Below, piece after piece: positions 33,655 through 42,746 of a DNA stretch of 64,000 nucleotides (positions within the stretch are counted from its first letter, which is position 1; each line of letters begins with the position of its first letter). Where the stretch lies: positions 15,537 through 79,536 of the forward strand of contig CAAGPL010000009.1 in the NCBI GenBank assembly GCA_900771805.1. The letters run 5' to 3'. This stretch comes from Bacilli bacterium (GTDB lineage: Bacteria > Bacillota_I > Bacilli_A > RF39 > UBA660). The notes under the pieces are model-generated. The model did not search any database. It had not been told where the DNA came from and saw only the letters and a program-made list of their open reading frames with translations. The translations under genes and the position numbers were made by a program.

Positions 33655-35481
33655 ATGAACGTTATAAAGATAATATTGTTACCATTTGTTTTTATATATA
33701 AAGGTTTTATATCTGTTTTATTAATTCCTTATTACTTTGTATTAGGCATTGTAAAATTATTTGAACTAATATTTAAGAAAAAAGATAATAAAGTTAAAAA
33801 AGATATTGCTTTAGAACTTAAACCAAATGAAAAAATAAAGGTTGTAAAAGAAGTTAAAAATGCATACGAAAGTAAAAATTTAAATAATAATATTACGATG
33901 AAAACTGCTGAAGAAAAGGATAAATATGCTATTAAAAAGCAAAAAGAATTTGAAAAGCTAGTAAAAAAAGCAAAATTAGAAGAAGAAAAAAGAGCTAAAG
34001 AGCAGTTAAAACTTAAAATAGAACGTGAAAAAAAAGAAGCTTTAAGAAAAAAGAAAGAAGAATTAATAAAACAACGTGAAGAAGAAAGAGAAAATAAACG
34101 TTTAGCTAAAGAAGAAGCTTTAAGAAAAGAAGGTAAACCAGCTACTTTTTATGAAAAATTAAAAGCATTTTATAAAAAGCTTACTATTAATAAAAAAGAA
34201 CTTTTAGAATTAGAAGCTAAAAAATCTGTTTTAGATGAGCAGTTTAAGGATGATAAAAATAATCAGTCTAGATTTACATCATCAATTATATTTAATTATG
34301 TTGCTAAAAATAAAAATGGTGAAATTGAAAAGGGTAGTATAGAAGCTTTATCAAGAGTTGATGTTCATTCATTTTTAGTTGCTGAAGGTTATGAAGTTTA
34401 TGATATAACAGCAGCTAAACAAAAGGGATTAGAATTTATTAAGATTGAAATGAAGAAAAGTAAACTTATATTTTATTTATCTCAATTATCTGCTTATTTA
34501 AAATCAGGTATTTCTCTTGCACAGGCAGTTAAAATATTATCTGATCAAGCTAAAAGAAAAAGTGAAAAAGATGCTTGGAAGGCTGTTTATTATGATTTAT
34601 CAATGGGAGATGAATTATCAGTTGCTTTAGAAAAAAGAAATAAAGTCTTTCCAAAACTACTTATTAATATGATTAAAACAGCAGAAATGACTGGTAATTT
34701 ACCTGAAACATTAGATGATATGGTTAATTATTATACGGAATCTGAAACAACTAGAAAGCAAATGAAAAGTGCAATGACATATCCAATTATAGTAACTGTT
34801 TTTGCAATGATTGTAGTTACATTTATACTTATTTGGGTAGTTCCTCAATTTGTTGATATATATGATGATTTAGGTAGTGAACTTCCTACTATAACAAAGA
34901 TAGTAATTAGTATTAGTGATTTTTTAAAGAATTATTTAATTTATTTATTACTTGGAATTATAGTTTTATGTATTATATATATATTTTTATTTAGAAATAT
35001 TAAGCAGTTTAGAAAAGTTTTCCAAGAGTTTTTTATGCATTTACCTGTTATTGGAAATATTATAATATATAATGAAGTTACTATTTTTACTAAGACTTTT
35101 GCTAATCTTATTAATCATAATGTATTTATAACTGATTCTATTGATGTATTAAGTAAGATAACTGATAATGAAGTTTATAAAAAATTAATTTATGATACAG
35201 CTAAAAATTTAACAAAGGGTGATTCTATTTCAAAAGCTTTTAAAGATCATTGGGCTTTTCCTAATATAGCATATCAAATGCTTATTACAGGTGAAAAAAC
35301 AGGTAGACTAGGTCCTATGATGGAGAGGGTATCAGCTTATTATGAAGAGCAACATAGAAATATTATTACTCAAATGAAAGCTTTAATTGAACCTGTTTTA
35401 ATAGTTTCTTTAGCTGTTATAGTTGGTGGAATATTACTTGCTGTTATTATACCTATGTATGGTATGTATGAGGCATTATAG
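33655..35481 (+). CDS. pilC: Type IV pilus/type II secretion inner-membrane protein PilC with an N-terminal extension
   Basis: 608 residues. The last ~400 are a normal PilC/GspF platform protein with two T2SSF domains: FYLSQLSAYLKSGISLAQAVKIL and, in the second, EVTIFTKTFANLINHNVFITDSIDVL. Each ends in membrane helices. Preceding this is a ~200-residue extension: two hydrophobic segments (about 3-40), then a long Lys/Glu/Arg coiled coil (about 95-190). A short beta region (FNYVAKNKNGEIEKGSIEALSR), which is the usual PilC N terminus, joins the two. PilC anchors the assembly ATPase. pilD follows directly. Confidence 0.92.
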   Translation: MNVIKIILLPFVFIYKGFISVLLIPYYFVLGIVKLFELIFKKKDNKVKKDIALELKPNEKIKVVKEVKNAYESKNLNNNITMKTAEEKDKYAIKKQKEFEKLVKKAKLEEEKRAKEQLKLKIEREKKEALRKKKEELIKQREEERENKRLAKEEALRKEGKPATFYEKLKAFYKKLTINKKELLELEAKKSVLDEQFKDDKNNQSRFTSSIIFNYVAKNKNGEIEKGSIEALSRVDVHSFLVAEGYEVYDITAAKQKGLEFIKIEMKKSKLIFYLSQLSAYLKSGISLAQAVKILSDQAKRKSEKDAWKAVYYDLSMGDELSVALEKRNKVFPKLLINMIKTAEMTGNLPETLDDMVNYYTESETTRKQMKSAMTYPIIVTVFAMIVVTFILIWVVPQFVDIYDDLGSELPTITKIVISISDFLKNYLIYLLLGIIVLCIIYIFLFRNIKQFRKVFQEFFMHLPVIGNIIIYNEVTIFTKTFANLINHNVFITDSIDVLSKITDNEVYKKLIYDTAKNLTKGDSISKAFKDHWAFPNIAYQMLITGEKTGRLGPMMERVSAYYEEQHRNIITQMKALIEPVLIVSLAVIVGGILLAVIIPMYGMYEAL

Positions 35482-35491
35482 AGGTGATTTA

Positions 35492-36274
35492 ATGTATTTA
35501 TTTAATTGTATAATGATTTTTATTATAGGATTAGTATTTGGATCATTTTATAATGTTGTTGGTTATAGATTACCAAATAATATATCTATTATATATCCAC
35601 CATCTAATTGTCCTAATTGTAATCACAAATTAAAGTTTTATGAATTAATACCAATACTTTCTTATATATTTTTACATGGAAGATGTAGATGTTGTAAAAA
35701 AAGGATATCATTTTCTTATCCTTTTTTTGAGGCATTAACTGGTATTTTATTTTTACTATCTTATATTATTTTTGGTCTTAATATTAAATTCTTTATAAGT
35801 ATAACTTTTATATCTGTTTTAATAATAATAAGTATAAGTGATATAAAGTATTATATAATACCAGATGAAGTTTTAATTTTTGGCTCTATATTAATTATAT
35901 TAGAAATGGTAATTAATTCTATTTTAAATAATATAAGTTTATTAAATGGTGTATTATTTCCTATACTTAATGGACTTGGAGCTTTTTGCTTAATGTATTT
36001 ATTTAAAGTTTTTGGAGATTTAGTTTTTCAAAAAGAAAGTCTGGGTGGGGGAGATATTAAACTCATGTTTATTATTGGTTTATTTTTAGGATTTGATATG
36101 TCAATAGTAACTGTTTTTATTGCATCTTTTATAGCATTACCATTATCAGTAATAAGTCTTATAAGAAAAAATAATAATGTACTGCCATTTGGACCTTATT
36201 TATCTATAGCAGCTACTATTATACTTTTTTGTAATTTAAATTTAGATAAAATATTATTATTTTTTACAAAATAA
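35492..36274 (+). CDS. pilD: Prepilin peptidase (PilD/ComC family)
   Basis: This 260-residue integral membrane aspartic protease cuts prepilin leaders. The N-terminal cytoplasmic part has two Cys pairs (CPNC and CRCC, as in methylating PilD), then DIKYYIIPDE with the first catalytic Asp and LGGGDIKLMFIIGL with the second. It has about seven membrane helices. The ATG at 35492 follows gaggtgat; a longer in-frame reading inside pilC is not favoured. It forms an operon with pilC and ends at a bidirectional terminator facing pilB. Confidence 0.95.
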   Translation: MYLFNCIMIFIIGLVFGSFYNVVGYRLPNNISIIYPPSNCPNCNHKLKFYELIPILSYIFLHGRCRCCKKRISFSYPFFEALTGILFLLSYIIFGLNIKFFISITFISVLIIISISDIKYYIIPDEVLIFGSILIILEMVINSILNNISLLNGVLFPILNGLGAFCLMYLFKVFGDLVFQKESLGGGDIKLMFIIGLFLGFDMSIVTVFIASFIALPLSVISLIRKNNNVLPFGPYLSIAATIILFCNLNLDKILLFFTK

Positions 36275-36296
36275 AAAGCCTTTTATAGGCTTTTTT
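36273..36296. terminator. Bidirectional terminator between pilD and pilB
   Basis: aaaaagcc / ggcttttt hairpin; it serves the convergent genes on both strands. Confidence 0.85.
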
Positions 36297-37584
36297 AAAT
36301 ATCCATTATTTCAATTTCATTTAATGTATCAGAATTATTATTAGAAATAACTTTTTTTTCTTCTTGAGTCTTTTCTGATCCTAATACTATTTTAGTTGAT
36401 TCATCATCTAATTCTACAACTCTTAATATTTCTTCTATTGTAGTTAATTCATTAAGAACTTTTATAAGACCATCTTGTAATAATGTTTTAGTATCATTTG
36501 TATATACTAATTTTCTAAGTTCTTCTTTAGGTATTCCATTTGCAATTGCATCTCTTATTTCATCACTTATTGCAAGTACCTCATGAATTGCTATTCTTCC
36601 CTTATAACCACCAACACAATTATCACAACCTTCTGCATATGAAAGTTCATTAATATCTACTCCTAAATTAGCTTTTATTAACTTTTTCTCATAATCAATT
36701 GCAGGTCTTTTTTTCTTACAATATGGGCATATTCTTCTTGCTAATTTTTGAGATACTATTCCATTTAGTGAACTTGCAAGTAAATATGTTTCAACGTCCA
36801 TATCTTTTAAACGTTCTATTGTATTAAGTGCGTTATTAGTATGAAGAGTAGATAATACTAAGTGACCTGTAATAGATGCTCTAACTGCTATTTTAGCTGT
36901 TTCATCATCACGGATTTCTCCAATCATTATTATATCAGGATCTTGACGTAATATAGAACGTAAAACCTCAGCAAAAGTAAGACCAATATCACTATTTACT
37001 TGAATTTGATTTATTCCTTCTATACTCATTTCAACGGGATCTTCTACAGTAACTAAGTTTACTTTTGAAGTGTTAAGAGTTTGTAAAATAGAGTAAACAG
37101 TAGTTGATTTACCTGTACCAGTTGCACCAGTTACTAATATAATACCATTAGGTTCTTTTATTAAATCTTTAATTTTTCTTAAATTATCATCAGAAAAACC
37201 TAATGAATCAAGACCTTTTAATGAAGCTGAATAATCAAGTATACGGATAACTATTTTTTCACCTTCATTAGTAGGAAGAGAAGATACACGCATGTCAAGA
37301 TTAATATCTTTAATTTTAGTTTTAATTGCACCATCTTGTGGTAGTCTTGATTCTGTAATATCCATACCAGAAATTATTTTTACACGAGCTAGTAAATTTT
37401 TTCTAATATTTTCTGGTATTATCATATAATCTATTAATACACCATCTATTCTAAATCTTACCTTTACTTTTTTTTCTTGAGGGTCAAAGTGAATATCACT
37501 TGCACCAGCTTGAGCAGCATTATATATTATTTCATCAACAACCTCAGTTATTGGTAGCTTTGTAAAATCAATTTGCTTTAGCAT
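36295..37584 (-). CDS. pilB: Type IV pilus/secretion assembly ATPase PilB/GspE
   Basis: This 429-residue hexameric ATPase powers pilus extension. It begins directly with the second N-terminal domain and lacks the ~150-residue first domain of PilB. The core has Walker A GATGTGKSTT (~155), the Asp box, Walker B IIMIGEIRDDETAK, the His box HLVLSTLHTN, and a four-Cys zinc site (CPYC...CDNC). The length is between ComGA and PilB. It points away from the adjacent prepilin gene, so the two may share a divergent promoter region (37585-37705). Confidence 0.95.
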   Translation of the reverse strand: MLKQIDFTKLPITEVVDEIIYNAAQAGASDIHFDPQEKKVKVRFRIDGVLIDYMIIPENIRKNLLARVKIISGMDITESRLPQDGAIKTKIKDINLDMRVSSLPTNEGEKIVIRILDYSASLKGLDSLGFSDDNLRKIKDLIKEPNGIILVTGATGTGKSTTVYSILQTLNTSKVNLVTVEDPVEMSIEGINQIQVNSDIGLTFAEVLRSILRQDPDIIMIGEIRDDETAKIAVRASITGHLVLSTLHTNNALNTIERLKDMDVETYLLASSLNGIVSQKLARRICPYCKKKRPAIDYEKKLIKANLGVDINELSYAEGCDNCVGGYKGRIAIHEVLAISDEIRDAIANGIPKEELRKLVYTNDTKTLLQDGLIKVLNELTTIEEILRVVELDDESTKIVLGSEKTQEEKKVISNNNSDTLNEIEIMDI

Positions 37585-37705
37585 ATTAACAACTCCCTTG
37601 ATATTCTTTTTATCCCTTATTATTTTAATCTTTACTCTAGATTTTATTATAATATTATTATATAATATATTTGATAAGATATCAAGTAAAGAAAAGGTGA
37701 TATTT

Positions 37706-38197
37706 GTGAAAAAAGATAATAGGGGATTTTTTTTATCAGAGACAATTGTTGTTATATCATTAGTTACAATAGTTATTGCATTTATGTATCCAAATACTGC
37801 TAAATTATATGATAACTATAAAAATCAAGCTTATATGTATGATCAAACTAAAGATATATATTTACTTAAAGCTATATATGAAAAAGAAAAAGATAAGTTA
37901 AAAAAAGATAAAAATTCATTAATTTATTGTAAAAAATGTGATAATACTGTCACAAAGATTAAAGAAATAGATAATAAGCAAGATGAAAATTTAAATTTAA
38001 GTATACCCGAGATAGAAAGATTATATGTTGTAGGTTATATGGATGATAATTTATCAAGTGATAATTATAATTTTAATAAATATTTAAAAAGAATGAAGAA
38101 AAGTGTTTATTCTCCTTTATCTTATAGATTAATTGGGATTTTTAAAAGTGATGATGAAAAAAATTACCGATTTGCATCTATTAAAATGGATTTTTAG
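37706..38197 (+). CDS. Prepilin-like protein (major or minor pseudopilin)
   Basis: 163 residues from the GTG at 37706, after aaaggtgat. The leader M-K-K-D-N-R-G is followed by F-F-L-S-E and a hydrophobic helix, a proper class III signal with Glu at mature position 5. The soluble part is charged and contains a CKKC pair that could bind metal or form a disulfide. A longer reading from 37598 has no ribosome site. It is followed by a second prepilin after 15 nt. Confidence 0.82.
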   Translation: MKKDNRGFFLSETIVVISLVTIVIAFMYPNTAKLYDNYKNQAYMYDQTKDIYLLKAIYEKEKDKLKKDKNSLIYCKKCDNTVTKIKEIDNKQDENLNLSIPEIERLYVVGYMDDNLSSDNYNFNKYLKRMKKSVYSPLSYRLIGIFKSDDEKNYRFASIKMDF

Positions 38198-38212
38198 GTA
38201 GGTGAATAAATT

Positions 38213-38572
38213 ATGAAAAAGTTAAATAATAAAGGTGTTACTTTAGCAGAATTAATAGTTAGTTTTGCATTAGTTTCAGTTTCAGTTATATATTTTTATC
38301 AAACAATATATACTGTTAAAAAATTATATAAAGAATCAAGTAATAGAACAAGTTTTTTAGTAAAAGAATCATATTCTTATAGAATAATAGATGAAATTGT
38401 AAAAGGAAAAAATGATTGTAACTTTATTAAAGCTGGAATAAATAATTATTCTTCAAAAGATGAATTTTTTAAAGTAGAAGATATTTCTTGCAGCATAAAT
38501 AATAATGATATTTCTTATGTTAAGTTTAAAATAGAAGGTAAGGAAGAAAAATATTATTTTTATAAAAATTAA
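38213..38572 (+). CDS. Small prepilin-like protein
   Basis: 119 residues. Leader M-K-K-L-N-N-K-G then V-T-L-A-E-L-I and a hydrophobic helix, with the conserved Glu5. The globular part is small (~85 residues) and has two Cys (DCNF and ISCS) placed to pair. It resembles ComG-type minor pseudopilins in size. It is the last gene of the plus-strand pilin unit, ending at a hairpin inside the 3' end of ylbJ. Confidence 0.85.
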   Translation: MKKLNNKGVTLAELIVSFALVSVSVIYFYQTIYTVKKLYKESSNRTSFLVKESYSYRIIDEIVKGKNDCNFIKAGINNYSSKDEFFKVEDISCSINNNDISYVKFKIEGKEEKYYFYKN

Positions 38573-38574
38573 AA

Positions 38575-39444
38575 TTAAAATAATCTAAATATAAAGTATT
38601 TAAAATACTTTATATTTTTATTTGTAATCATTGATATAGTTTGAAACCAAATACATAATCCTCCAAATGATAAAGATAAGTATGCTAATAATATCTTAAG
38701 AATAATATTAATATTAAGAGTTTTAATACTTAAAATTCCACTTGTCATCTCAAGTATTATATTTATAAAAACCTTTAATGTATTATTTAAATTAAATATT
38801 TCTTTAATTAAAATTATTAAAATATTAAAAAGTATTACTATACCAAGTATAACTAATAAATTTATCATGCTTTCTTTTATTATACTTACAAAAATATCTT
38901 TAAAATTAACTTTTTCTTTTATTACGTTACTTTCTAAGTAAGGATTAAAGTTATTTCTTAATAAAAATGCTTTAATTAAATTAGATAGATATAACATAAG
39001 AAGAATAATAATTCCAATTTTATAGCTGTTAAAAATATATATTCCAACACCACCTATTACAAATAAAGGATTAATAAAATGTGTGCAGCAAAGTAAATTT
39101 AAAGCTTCGTTTTCACTTATTATACCTTTTTGTAAATAATTATTAATAAAGGTTGCATTAGATGGTGTACCACAAAATAAAGATGTAATAAATATACTAG
39201 TATCTATTTCATTAAATCTAAATAAACGTTTAAATAAATTTTGAAATGTAATTATTCTATATATACCTAATTTAACTAATAAAAGACCCATTACCATGGT
39301 AGGAAATAAACTTGGAAATATCTTTGTTAAAAACATATTTAAACTTGTTATAACGCTTTTTATTACAATATCAGAATTAATTAATATTAAAAGTTCTATT
39401 AATAATAAAAAATAAATTAGTAAAATATCTTTTTTTGAAGTCAT
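38575..39444 (-). CDS. ylbJ: Sporulation integral membrane protein YlbJ
   Basis: 289 residues with about seven membrane helices. The family motifs FPSLFPTMVMGLLL, FCGTPSNATFINNYL and LLCCTHFINPLFVIGGVG are clear. YlbJ is sigma-E-dependent and needed for spore heat resistance. The protein is shorter than the ~400-residue Bacillus form. The ATG at 39442-39444 follows ggagagtgg; an upstream TTG is part of that site. It is convergent with the pilin genes and divergent from the unknown gene at 39503. Confidence 0.9.
   Translation of the reverse strand: MTSKKDILLIYFLLLIELLILINSDIVIKSVITSLNMFLTKIFPSLFPTMVMGLLLVKLGIYRIITFQNLFKRLFRFNEIDTSIFITSLFCGTPSNATFINNYLQKGIISENEALNLLCCTHFINPLFVIGGVGIYIFNSYKIGIIILLMLYLSNLIKAFLLRNNFNPYLESNVIKEKVNFKDIFVSIIKESMINLLVILGIVILFNILIILIKEIFNLNNTLKVFINIILEMTSGILSIKTLNINIILKILLAYLSLSFGGLCIWFQTISMITNKNIKYFKYFIFRLF
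38587..38620. terminator. Hairpin terminator at the pilin/ylbJ convergence
   Basis: A perfect 14-bp stem, aaatataaagtatt / aatactttatattt, with a 3-nt loop and short T tail. It lies in the last codons of ylbJ. Confidence 0.65.
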
Positions 39445-39502
39445 TTTTCCACTCTCCAATAAATAAACTATTTATATAATCTATTAAAGAAGGGATATAT
39501 TT

Positions 39503-40069
39503 ATGAAAGAGGAAAATGAGAAAATAATTATTTTTAAAAAAGATGTTCAAAACGAAATACTAGGAGAACTTTGCTATGTTAAATTTATAAATGATAATAA
39601 ATCACATGCTATTTTTTATAAACCTTTAATAGCGCCAAAGTATTTTAAAGAATATATAAAACAAAATAAAATATATGAAGCATATTATATAACTTGTGAT
39701 GATATATTAAAAAAATATATAGATTATGCATATACATTTACACCTTCATATGGTCTTTATTATGTAAATAAAGGAGTTGATATATCAAGTAAATTAATAT
39801 TATTAGTAGATAGTGGTATGGAAATAATTCTTGATCTTCCAATTTATTCTTATGTTTTAAAAGATGATAAATTTTATGTAAAAAAATTAAAGGAAAGGCC
39901 AATAAATAAAAAATATTGCTATGTATGTGATAGCTCGTTAGTTAATGAAGAGTTAAAAAAAATTATGATTCCAGTATATGAAGCAGTACCTAATATATTA
40001 TCTATTAATGAATATGATTTTAAGCATGATATAAAAACTAAGAAATATGAAACAAAAAAAATAAAATAA
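39503..40069 (+). CDS. Unknown 188-residue protein
   Basis: A soluble, mixed alpha/beta protein with KSHAIFYKPLIAPKYFKEYI near the start, a YTFTPSYGLYYVN segment, and C-x-V-C in the last third (YCYVCDSS). There is no signal or membrane segment. The start follows aagaaggg. It has its own terminator before mutS and is divergent from ylbJ, so it may share regulation with that sporulation gene. Family not recognised. Confidence 0.75.
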   Translation: MKEENEKIIIFKKDVQNEILGELCYVKFINDNKSHAIFYKPLIAPKYFKEYIKQNKIYEAYYITCDDILKKYIDYAYTFTPSYGLYYVNKGVDISSKLILLVDSGMEIILDLPIYSYVLKDDKFYVKKLKERPINKKYCYVCDSSLVNEELKKIMIPVYEAVPNILSINEYDFKHDIKTKKYETKKIK

Positions 40070-40099
40070 TGTAAGTTAAATAGAAAACTTATAAAGATA

Positions 40100-40138
40100 A
40101 AGTCTATTACTTAATTTTAAAGTAATGGCTTTTTTTTA
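40100..40138 (+). terminator. Terminator before mutS
   Basis: agtctattactt / aagtaatggct stem with two G-U pairs, seven-nt loop, eight Ts. Confidence 0.8.
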
Positions 40139-40173
40139 TAATTTATTATATAATAACTACTAGGTGATTTAAT

Positions 40174-42729
40174 GTGACTAGAAGTGAAGTAGATAGAAAA
40201 AAAGTATCTCCAATGATGAGACAATATTTAGAAACTAAGGATAATTATGAGGATGTTATTCTTTTTTATAGAATTGGTGATTTTTATGAAATGTTCTTTG
40301 AAGATGCTATTAATGTATCACATGATTTAGAGCTTACCTTAACAGGTAAAAATGCTGGGTTAGAAGAAAAAATACCAATGTGCGGTGTTCCTCATCATGC
40401 AGCTAATATATACATTGATAAATTAATTGATAAGGGATACAAAGTTGCAATATGTGAGCAGGTAGAAGATCCTAAAGATGCTAAAGGAATAGTTAAAAGA
40501 GAAGTAATTAGAATAGTATCAAAAGGAACTGTTATGTCAGATGATATGTTAGATGCTAAAAACAATAACTTTATTGGAGCATTAAAGGACTTAGGACACT
40601 GTTTTTCACTTTCTTATGCTGATTTATCTACGGGAGAATTTATAAGTGTATTAGTAGAATATGAAATAGAAAAAATAATAAATGAGATAGTAAATGATAA
40701 TATAGCAGAGTTAATAATAAATGGTAATGTTGATTCTAGAATTATAAATGTTTTAAAAAATAATTATTCTATTTCTATATCAAAAGAAGATTGTGATATA
40801 GAAATAAAAGAATATAAAGATTTATATAAAGATATTAAAGATGTTAGAATAATATCTTCAGTATGTGTTTTATTAAATTATTTAACAAATACTCAAAAAA
40901 GAAGTATTGAGCATTTGCAAAACGTTAAAGTAAAAGATTATAAAACTTATTTAAAGATGGATATTCATACAAAAAGAAATTTAGAATTAACAGAAAACTT
41001 AAGAACAAAAGAGCGAACATACTCACTTTTATGGTTACTTGATAAAACAAAGACAGCGATGGGATCTAGAATGCTAAAGCAAATGATTGAAAACCCACTT
41101 ATTGATAAAGAAGAAATAGAAAATAGATATGATATGGTATCTAAATTACTTGAAGAATTCTTACTTAAAGATGAATTAAAAGAATTATTAAATGAAGTTT
41201 ATGACCTTGAAAGATTAGCAGGAAGAGTATCATTTGGTAACGCTAATGCAAGAGATTTACTTCAGCTTAAAAGCTCTCTTAAAGTATTACCTAGAATAAA
41301 AGAAATTGTAAGTATTTTAGGTTTTAACTTAGTAATAGATGACTTAACCGATTTATATGAATTTTTAGATAAAAGTATTTATGAAAATCCTCCTATCACG
41401 TTAAAAGAAGGATACTTAATAAAGCCTGGTTACAATAAAGAATTAGATGATTTAAAACTTGCTAGAAAAGGTGGTAAGGACTTTATTGCACAACTAGAAG
41501 AAAAGGAAAAAGAAAGAACTGGAATTAAAAACTTAAGGGTAGGATATAATAGGGTCTTTGGTTATTATATCGAGGTTTCTAAAGGAAATAGCCGCCAGGT
41601 TAAAGAAGAGTTTGGCTGGGAGAGAAAACAAACACTTGCTAATAACGAGAGATTTATAACTCCTGAATTAAAGGAAAAAGAACAACTTATTTTAGGTGCT
41701 GAAGAAAAAATAATAAACTTAGAATATGAACTTTTTACAAACATAAGATGCAAGGTAAAAGAAGTTATACCAACTATTCAGTTGACTGCTAAAATGGTAG
41801 CAAAATTAGATGTCATGCAATCTTTTGCAACCATATCTGAAGAAAATAACTATACAAGACCTATTATTACTCTTGATAAAGAAGTTAAAATAATAGAAGG
41901 AAGACATCCGGTAGTTGAAAAGGTATTAAATAGTGAGTTTGTATCAAATGATATAATATTTACTAAAGATAAGTATGTAGAACTTATAACAGGGCCTAAT
42001 ATGGCTGGTAAATCAACTTATATGAGACAAATGGCAATGATTGTTATAATGGCTCAAATAGGATGTTTTGTACCTGCTAGAAAGGCTTATTTACCGGTAT
42101 TTGATAAGATATTTACTCGTATTGGAGCATCTGATGATTTAGTTAGTGGAGAATCTACTTTTATGGTAGAGATGAAAGAGGCTAATCGTGCTATTTTAGA
42201 TGCAACAGAGCATAGCCTAATTTTATTTGATGAGTTAGGACGTGGTACTGCAACTTATGATGGTATTTCACTTGCACAAGCAATTATTGAATACATTCAT
42301 GATAATATAAAAGCAATTACTTTTTTCTCAACTCATTATCATGAATTAACAACTCTTGAAGAACATAAAGCTCATATTAAAAACGTACATGTATCTGCAC
42401 ATGAAGAAAATGGTGTTATTACATTTTTGCATAAAGTAAAAGATGGAAGTGTAGATAAAAGTTATGGAATTCATGTTGCAAAATTGGCACAATTACCAGA
42501 TTCTTTAATTAAAAGAGCTGATGAAATACTAAATTCTTATGAACATAGGGAAAATAAAAAAGTTGGTTTAGTAAACCAAATTAGTATGAATTTTGATCAA
42601 ACAGATAAAAAAGATTCAAAGTATGATATAATAAAAGAAAAATTAGATAAAATAAATCCACTTGAAGTATCTCCAATGGAAGCTTTAAATATTTTATATG
42701 ATTTAAAAAAAGAAATAGATAAAAGGTAA
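40174..42729 (+). CDS. mutS: DNA mismatch repair protein MutS
   Basis: 851 residues, GTG start after aggtgat. The mismatch-binding N terminus has the Phe-x-Glu motif (DFYEMFFEDA). The core and clamp follow, then the ATPase with Walker A GPNMAGKSTYM (~607-617), FDELGRGTATYDG and the STHYHEL switch, and a helical dimer tail. It detects mismatches and recruits MutL. mutL, the usual partner in this position, is not next door; two other genes follow in the same direction. Confidence 0.98.
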   Translation: MTRSEVDRKKVSPMMRQYLETKDNYEDVILFYRIGDFYEMFFEDAINVSHDLELTLTGKNAGLEEKIPMCGVPHHAANIYIDKLIDKGYKVAICEQVEDPKDAKGIVKREVIRIVSKGTVMSDDMLDAKNNNFIGALKDLGHCFSLSYADLSTGEFISVLVEYEIEKIINEIVNDNIAELIINGNVDSRIINVLKNNYSISISKEDCDIEIKEYKDLYKDIKDVRIISSVCVLLNYLTNTQKRSIEHLQNVKVKDYKTYLKMDIHTKRNLELTENLRTKERTYSLLWLLDKTKTAMGSRMLKQMIENPLIDKEEIENRYDMVSKLLEEFLLKDELKELLNEVYDLERLAGRVSFGNANARDLLQLKSSLKVLPRIKEIVSILGFNLVIDDLTDLYEFLDKSIYENPPITLKEGYLIKPGYNKELDDLKLARKGGKDFIAQLEEKEKERTGIKNLRVGYNRVFGYYIEVSKGNSRQVKEEFGWERKQTLANNERFITPELKEKEQLILGAEEKIINLEYELFTNIRCKVKEVIPTIQLTAKMVAKLDVMQSFATISEENNYTRPIITLDKEVKIIEGRHPVVEKVLNSEFVSNDIIFTKDKYVELITGPNMAGKSTYMRQMAMIVIMAQIGCFVPARKAYLPVFDKIFTRIGASDDLVSGESTFMVEMKEANRAILDATEHSLILFDELGRGTATYDGISLAQAIIEYIHDNIKAITFFSTHYHELTTLEEHKAHIKNVHVSAHEENGVITFLHKVKDGSVDKSYGIHVAKLAQLPDSLIKRADEILNSYEHRENKKVGLVNQISMNFDQTDKKDSKYDIIKEKLDKINPLEVSPMEALNILYDLKKEIDKR

Positions 42730-42746
42730 GGCAAAGGTGATTAAAA

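Noticed and set aside
35423..35491. Longer N terminus for the prepilin peptidase
   Set aside because: It lies within pilC in another frame and lacks a ribosome site; the ATG at 35492 follows gaggtgat and gives the normal family start.
37598..37705. Longer N terminus for the first prepilin gene
   Set aside because: The added residues would be a second hydrophobic helix ahead of the prepilin leader, with no ribosome site; the GTG at 37706 gives a normal class III signal.
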